Assembly: GCA_016712265.1 (NCBI GenBank)
Contig: JADJRJ010000017.1
Coordinates: forward strand, 1 to 15,788
Source: Gemmatimonadota bacterium
Lineage (GTDB): Bacteria > Gemmatimonadota > Gemmatimonadetes > Gemmatimonadales > Gemmatimonadaceae
Direction of reading: 5' to 3'
DNA length: 15,788 nt
Shown: positions 12,954-15,788 of the stretch, piece by piece
Layout: every line of letters begins with the position of its first letter
How positions within the stretch are numbered: the first letter of the stretch is position 1
Notes under the pieces: model-generated
Database searches by the model: none
Seen by the model: the letters and a program-made list of their open reading frames with translations, nothing else
Told to the model about the DNA's origin: nothing
Made by a program: the position numbers and the translations under genes

Positions 12954-13672
12954 CGGGAGTCCTCCTTGGCGGCGATGTCCGCCGCGTTGCGGGCCTCACT
13001 CCAACCGAGCATCGTGTCGAGTTCGGTGAGGATCGCGGAGATCATGCGGTCGGCGGATGCCGCCTCAGCCGCCTCAACCGCCCTAGCCGCCTCAGCCGCC
13101 CTAGCCGCCCCAGCCGCCCCAGCCGCCCAAGCCGCCCAAGCCGCCTCAGCCGCCTCAGCCGCCCCAGCCGCCTCAGCCGCCTCAGCCGCCCAAGCCGCCC
13201 AAGCCGCCGCCCCAGCCGCCTCAGCCGCCGCCCGGTATTCCTCGTCTGTCGCGTCGTCGCGTGTGAGCACGCCGATCATTCGATCACACGCCGCCAGCAC
13301 GTCGGGGTACTGCTCAGAGACGTGCGTGCGTGCCTCCTGCACGATGATCGTTCGGACGCGGCGGGAGAACAGAGCCCAGTCCGCGTCGGTGAACACGCGC
13401 CACCGCTTGGCGCACGCAGCGTACTTCCTGACCACGCCGGGCCACGCTTCCAGGCTCCCCGCGTCGTCGATCCACGGCGTCATCTTCGCCCACCATTCGG
13501 GTATGTTCAGTGCCGGGCACGCGGCGGGCTCACGCGGGTCCATCCCGTCGATGCCCTCGACGAGTGCGACCCAAAGGCAGGCCGTGTGTCGGCCCTTGTC
13601 GTCGGTGCCCTCCCACTTGTGGCGGGTGACGGTGCCTTGTTCGATGCGCAGGTCAAGCGTTGCGATGGTCAT
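12950..13672 (-). CDS. Protein with alanine-rich triplet-repeat region
   Basis: A 240-aa protein starting at ATG 13672 (AGGAG 7 nt upstream). Residues 1-145 are a normal globular sequence with several Trp (PEWWAKMTPWIDD) and a Cys-containing helix (VVRKYAACAKRW). Residues 148-206 consist of the pattern X-A-A with X = Glu, Gly, Trp or Arg, encoded by a 9-bp DNA repeat. The last 30 residues form a further helix (DRMISAILTELDTMLGW). Related alanine-rich stretches with Trp and Tyr occur in other phage proteins of unknown role. The domain might be a long helix or spacer. The stop codon overlaps the next start. Confidence 0.8.
   Translation of the reverse strand: MTIATLDLRIEQGTVTRHKWEGTDDKGRHTACLWVALVEGIDGMDPREPAACPALNIPEWWAKMTPWIDDAGSLEAWPGVVRKYAACAKRWRVFTDADWALFSRRVRTIIVQEARTHVSEQYPDVLAACDRMIGVLTRDDATDEEYRAAAEAAGAAAWAAWAAEAAEAAGAAEAAEAAWAAWAAGAAGAARAAEAARAVEAAEAASADRMISAILTELDTMLGWSEARNAADIAAKEDSR
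13059..13231. repeat. 9-bp minisatellite, about 19 copies
   Basis: Tandem copies of GCCGCCTCA and variants (GCCGCCCAA, GCCGCCCCA, GCCGCCCTA) in one continuous block, with a 3-bp GCC insertion in at least one copy. On the minus strand the unit is NNG GCG GCT, and variation is confined to the first two bases of the NNG codon, giving Glu (GAG), Trp (TGG), Gly (GGG) or Arg (AGG) followed by Ala-Ala. The array keeps the reading frame. Confidence 0.9.
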
Positions 13673-13690
13673 GTGTGTTCTCCTGTGAAT

Positions 13691-13722
13691 CCCCCTCCCC
13701 GCTGTGTGCGGAGAGGGAGGGG
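13691..13722 (-). terminator. GC-rich stem-loop before the repeat-protein gene
   Basis: On the plus strand, a run of C-rich bases CCCCCTCCCCGC (13691-13702) faces GCGGAGAGGGAGGGG (13708-13722) across a 5-nt loop TGTGT; pairing is interrupted by a short bulge. It fills most of the 53-nt gap between two leftward genes. No T-run follows, so a terminator, attenuator or processing site are all possible. Confidence 0.4.
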
Positions 13723-13725
13723 TGG

Positions 13726-14076
13726 TCAGGCCAGTTGCGCAATCACCTGCTCGTAGACCTTCATCAAGTGATCGTGGTCGTGGTCGGCTTCGATGGACGT
13801 ACGGTCGGGCATGTTGGGGTCAGCCTTCCGCCTTGCCATGTCCAACAGTTCGCCGGGCGTGCCCTCCCAATCCATCGTCAGCATCGCCCCGCCCGAGTCG
13901 TTCACGCCACCACCTGCCAGCGCGGACTCGGTGCCGTAGCACGAGCAATGCGAATACCTAGCCAGATACGCGCGCCCGTCGATGATGCACGCCACCCACC
14001 CCGACTCCTGATAGTCGCAGTCGTCGTCCTGGGCGATGACCGCCTCGCTGAACCTGCTCCGTGAAATCTTCGCCAT
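13726..14076 (-). CDS. Small phage protein with HCSCYG motif
   Basis: A 116-aa protein starting at ATG 14076 with AAAGGA about 8 nt upstream. It contains two likely strands (SGWVACIIDGRAYLARY), then HCSCYGTES, then WEGTPGELLDMARRKADPNMP and a final DHDHDHLMKVYEQV helix. This order, with HCSCYG, the GTP.EL..MA segment and a C-terminal YEQV helix, recalls small proteins widespread in tailed phages, with no known role. The Cys/His residues might bind metal. Confidence 0.75.
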   Translation of the reverse strand: MAKISRSRFSEAVIAQDDDCDYQESGWVACIIDGRAYLARYSHCSCYGTESALAGGGVNDSGGAMLTMDWEGTPGELLDMARRKADPNMPDRTSIEADHDHDHLMKVYEQVIAQLA

Positions 14077-14247
14077 GCCTGTTCCTTTCCGTTGTGAGTC
14101 AATGGGGCGGGCCGTATCTGAACGGCCTGTGGTGCTCAATACGAGTGGCCCGGGTTGAGGTGCGGGTGGTTCCACTCTTCTGCTCGGCTGTCCCGAGCCG
14201 CCGCCCCGAATGGGGCTCGCCCGGTTGCCCGAGCGAGGCCCCGAGGG
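14077..14247 (-). other. 171-nt gene-free gap with three stem-loops
   Basis: Three inverted repeats lie in this gap: GGCCGT/ACGGCC at 14110-14127 (6-nt loop), GCTCGG/CCGAGC at 14182-14198 (5-nt loop), and a long one at 14212-14242 (13 pairs with one bulge, 4-nt loop). No T-run follows any on the minus strand. Open frames here are Arg/Pro-rich with no ribosome-binding site. It may be a structured leader, an RNA processing site or a small RNA. Confidence 0.5.
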
Positions 14248-14505
14248 TCAGTCCGCGTCCGCCTGGACGCTCCCGCGAATCCCGTCCGACCACTCGGACA
14301 GGTCATTCCCGAACCCCGCCACCGTGCCGCAGCCGGGCACCGCACAGCACAGCAGCACCAGAATCCCGATGCACACCAGCATCCCGATCGTGGGCCACAA
14401 GCCCCCTTCGTCGGGCTCCGTCTTGGGCATGTCCAGGCGGTCCATGTCCCTCAGAATCCGGTTCTCCGCCCGGCGACGCTCCGACTCGGTGTACGCTTCC
14501 AACAT
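14248..14505 (-). CDS. Entericidin-like membrane lipoprotein
   Basis: An 85-aa protein starting at ATG 14505 (AGGAGG 7 nt upstream). It has a charged N-terminal region (ERRRAENRILRDMDRLDM), a hydrophobic segment WPTIGMLVCIGILVLLCCAV (about 37-56) and then PGCGTVAGFGNDLSEWSDGI. The last part recalls small bacterial entericidin lipoproteins (C-N-T-V-A-G-x-G-x-D), where Cys is the lipidated residue; here Cys59 would be the candidate. The N-terminus is longer than a normal entericidin signal peptide, so it may be a simple single-pass membrane protein. A role in lysis or membrane modification is possible. Confidence 0.65.
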   Translation of the reverse strand: MLEAYTESERRRAENRILRDMDRLDMPKTEPDEGGLWPTIGMLVCIGILVLLCCAVPGCGTVAGFGNDLSEWSDGIRGSVQADAD

Positions 14506-14532
14506 GGTCAAGCCTCCTGTAAGGCTGGCCTC

Positions 14533-14581
14533 GGGCCGGGGTGTGACAGCATCCCGGCCCACTTCATGCGCCACGCGGCGC
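14533..14581 (-). terminator. Tandem stem-loops after the MazG-linked genes
   Basis: GGGCCGGG (14533-14540) and CCCGGCCC (14553-14560) form a perfect 8-bp stem, and GCGCC-ACGC-GGCGC (14568-14581) forms a second hairpin. Together they occupy most of the gap between two leftward genes. No T-run follows the stems on the minus strand; an attenuator or mRNA end-protecting structure is the most likely role. Confidence 0.45.
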
Positions 14582-14583
14582 AC

Positions 14584-14600
14584 GCTCTCTCAGACGCCCG
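14584..14600. repeat. 17-bp direct repeat, copy 1
   Basis: GCTCTCTCAGACGCCCG is identical to 15564-15580. On the minus strand it reads CGGGCGTCTGAGAGAGC and starts a few bases after the stop of the gene at 14605; in phase with that gene it would read GGC GTC TGA. It is followed by the hairpins listed above. Confidence 0.7.
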
Positions 14601-14604
14601 TTGG

Positions 14605-14907
14605 TCATGTCGTCAATCGCATGTATTTCACGCGGATGTCGTCATATGCCTTCTGGAGATTGGCGTTGTCGTCACGCAACTTGTCTGCCGTGTCGAACGC
14701 CACCTCTGCCGCGTCCTTCATCCGGCCTACCTCGGCCTCCAGCCGCCTCACGATCGCGTTATGGAGCGACCATGAAACGTGGCATGTGTCCCGCACATTG
14801 TCCGGCGGAACGATCTTGGTCGAGAAGTTGAGCGGGCCCTCGATCGACACAATCTCGCCGGTCATCAGGGATTCAAGGTGTTTCTCGGTCAGGTAGATCA
14901 CGTTCAT
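14605..14907 (-). CDS. Unknown coiled-coil protein
   Basis: A 100-aa protein starting at ATG 14907, overlapping the MazG-like gene's stop as ATGA. The N-terminal half (NVIYLTEKHLESLMTGEIV, GPLNFSTKIVPP) looks like strands. The C-terminal half is a long helix with heptad-like spacing (LHNAIVRRLEAEVGRMKDAA, then LRDDNANLQKAYDDIRV), a likely coiled coil. No catalytic residues. It may oligomerise; no function is assigned. Confidence 0.7.
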   Translation of the reverse strand: MNVIYLTEKHLESLMTGEIVSIEGPLNFSTKIVPPDNVRDTCHVSWSLHNAIVRRLEAEVGRMKDAAEVAFDTADKLRDDNANLQKAYDDIRVKYMRLTT

Positions 14908-15227
14908 CGCGGCATCCCCTTCTCGATCCACTCGATGAACGCGATGGCGACGGCGGCGACTTGTACCGCTTCTTTCCTCATCGCGTCGATGGTCACGACG
15001 TTGTACGGCGCAAGGTCCAATGCGGCCTCGGCCAGTTCTCCGACTTCTTCGGCGAGGATCGTCACCCACCGGCATGGCTCGTGGTACTGGTTGCCCCACT
15101 TCTGATCTTGGGCGTATCGCTCCAAGGCAACGGCGTTGAACGCGGCGGCCCCGTGTGCGGTGGTCTGCTGGATGGTTTCGGGAACGCCATTGAACGGCCC
15201 GATTCCATTGTGTCCGATCTCACTCAT
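14904..15227 (-). CDS. MazG-like nucleotide pyrophosphohydrolase
   Basis: A 107-aa protein starting at ATG 15227 (GGAGG 5 nt upstream, 8-nt overlap with the preceding gene). The core ERYAQDQKWG, then WVTILAEEVGELAEAALD and KEAVQVAAVAIAFIEWIEKG, matches phage MazG-like NTP pyrophosphohydrolases. Glu60, Glu61 and Glu64 (EEVGE) would bind Mg2+, with Glu86 from the second helix; the usual Asp four residues later is Gln89. Such enzymes cleave NTPs or dNTPs to monophosphates and pyrophosphate, and in phages may adjust nucleotide pools or lower alarmone. The first 25 residues (GPFNGVPETIQQTTAHG) are unassigned. Confidence 0.85.
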   Translation of the reverse strand: MSEIGHNGIGPFNGVPETIQQTTAHGAAAFNAVALERYAQDQKWGNQYHEPCRWVTILAEEVGELAEAALDLAPYNVVTIDAMRKEAVQVAAVAIAFIEWIEKGMPR

Positions 15228-15534
15228 CTCCGCCTCCGTTCTTCACCGAAGTATCGAGGATTCCGCCTGGGCACCACCAATCGACGTATCCGATCGCGTC
15301 CGCACGAAGATCTGCGGGCAACATCGAATCCCCTCGTATCCTCTCCCGCACGTTCTCGGCATCCTGCACACACGCCAGAGCGTGCTGCAATGCGACGCCA
15401 CGAGCGTGCGCCTCGTGCCGAAGGTCATCCGCCCGCCGCCGCCAGTCAATCGCCGAGTTGACCGCCTCCGCCCGCTCGATGTGGGCCTGATCCAGTTCGT
15501 CACGCACGATCCATCGGGCCAGTCGCTTGAACAT
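15220..15534 (-). CDS. Unknown charged helical protein
   Basis: A 104-aa protein starting at ATG 15534 with AAGGAG 6 nt upstream. Residues 1-70 are a long charged helix (FKRLARWIVRDELDQAHIER, RRRADDLRHEAHARGVALQH), likely coiled coil. The C-terminus has a short segment with DWWCPGGILD and ends GGGDE. It overlaps the MazG-like gene by 8 nt. No family recognised. Confidence 0.7.
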   Translation of the reverse strand: MFKRLARWIVRDELDQAHIERAEAVNSAIDWRRRADDLRHEAHARGVALQHALACVQDAENVRERIRGDSMLPADLRADAIGYVDWWCPGGILDTSVKNGGGDE

Positions 15535-15563
15535 GCTTGCTCCTTCCCGGTGCGTCCGGGTCC

Positions 15564-15580
15564 GCTCTCTCAGACGCCCG
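15564..15580. repeat. 17-bp direct repeat, copy 2
   Basis: GCTCTCTCAGACGCCCG again, identical to 14584-14600. Here it spans the last codons and the stop of the partial gene at the right edge. It is followed on the minus strand by a 5-bp hairpin (CCCGG-ACGCA-CCGGG). Confidence 0.7.
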
Positions 15581-15788
15581 ACTTCGCTTTGTGGTGCGTG
15601 ACCCAGGTGCGACGCCGCGTTGCCTGAATCGTCACCCTATCGCCATTGGCACAATCAATCTGGATGACCGATATGGGCCGCTTCCCGCCCTTGCATATGA
15701 ACTCCCCGATACACCGCGTCACGTTCAGCGTGTAGTACCGAAACCCCGTGCGGTGCAGGCAGCCAATGGGCCGCCGGTCCTTGTCGTG
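15570..15788 (-). CDS. C-terminal part of a leftward gene cut by the window edge
   Basis: An open frame of 72 codons entering from the right edge and stopping at TGA 15572-15570. It starts HDKDRRPIGCLHRTGFRYY, then TLNVTRCIGEFICKGG, then VIQIDCANGDRVTIQATRRR, and ends KAKSGV. The strand-rich pattern and four Cys (CLH, CIGEFIC, DC) suggest a small metal-bound or disulphide-linked fold. The start lies outside the window, so length and function are unknown. It ends 36 nt before the next gene. Confidence 0.6.
   Translation of the reverse strand, partial: HDKDRRPIGCLHRTGFRYYTLNVTRCIGEFICKGGKRPISVIQIDCANGDRVTIQATRRRTWVTHHKAKSGV

Noticed and set aside
13059..13231. Tandem array as a CRISPR
   Set aside because: Units are 9 bp with no unique spacers between them and lie inside a coding gene.
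12966..13688. A 240-codon plus-strand alanine-rich frame
   Set aside because: It is the antisense of the repeat-protein gene, kept open by the 9-bp repeat. It has no ribosome-binding site, while the minus-strand gene has AGGAG and proper coupling.
14099..14345. Two minus-strand frames of 64 and 69 codons in the hairpin-rich gap
   Set aside because: They are Arg/Gly/Pro-rich, have no ribosome-binding site and overlap the lipoprotein gene and stem-loops.

Overview
The window reads as the early/accessory half of a temperate phage genome of high GC content. Almost everything is transcribed leftward (minus strand) in tightly packed trains of small genes joined by ATGA or GTGA stop/start overlaps, typical of phage. 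No structural, packaging or lysis gene is recognisable. The host cannot be read directly. The integrase (tyrosine recombinase with the box II His replaced by Gln, followed by GHS and HY motifs) resembles integrases I associate with Planctomycetota, so a planctomycete host is a weak inference.

Layout. (1) 1-3436: mostly unknown small leftward proteins, including two micro-genes of 18 and 15 codons wedged between neighbours by ATGA overlaps, and ending with a protein that looks like DnaA domain IV alone. (2) 3433-9431: a replication/recombination operon. Read in its own direction it holds an RHH-like protein, a 65-aa unknown, a WYL-like protein, an unknown, an ERF single-strand annealing recombinase ending in DDVPF, a ParB-like protein, an SF2 helicase whose Walker A motif is split by a 350-aa intein, an HNH nuclease and the DnaA-IV-like protein. 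(3) 9431-9600: a divergent control region with a leftward and a rightward promoter, both placed so that the transcripts would be nearly leaderless, tandem operator-like repeats at each, and two perfect DnaA boxes (TTATCCACA) 21 bp apart. (4) 9600-10193: two rightward RHH-like regulators. (5) 10194-10458: the attachment region, with a 43-nt 3' fragment of a tRNA-Ala(TGC) gene next to the integrase and an inverted-repeat pair beside it. (6) 10459-11816: integrase and a small excisionase-like gene. (7) 11853-15788: a second train of small leftward genes, including a protein with a DNA-encoded alanine-rich minisatellite, an entericidin-like lipoprotein and a MazG-like pyrophosphohydrolase.

How it fits together. 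The tRNA fragment has phage-like genes on both sides, so it looks like attP of an unintegrated genome rather than a prophage boundary. The RHH regulators, DnaA boxes and divergent promoters probably control the leftward replication/recombination operon. The ERF protein, helicase, ParB-like protein and HNH nuclease would handle phage DNA recombination. The best-supported unusual feature is the intein: it carries the Trp/Cys/Thr signature of class 3 inteins, begins with Ala, and sits between the Lys and Thr of the helicase P-loop.
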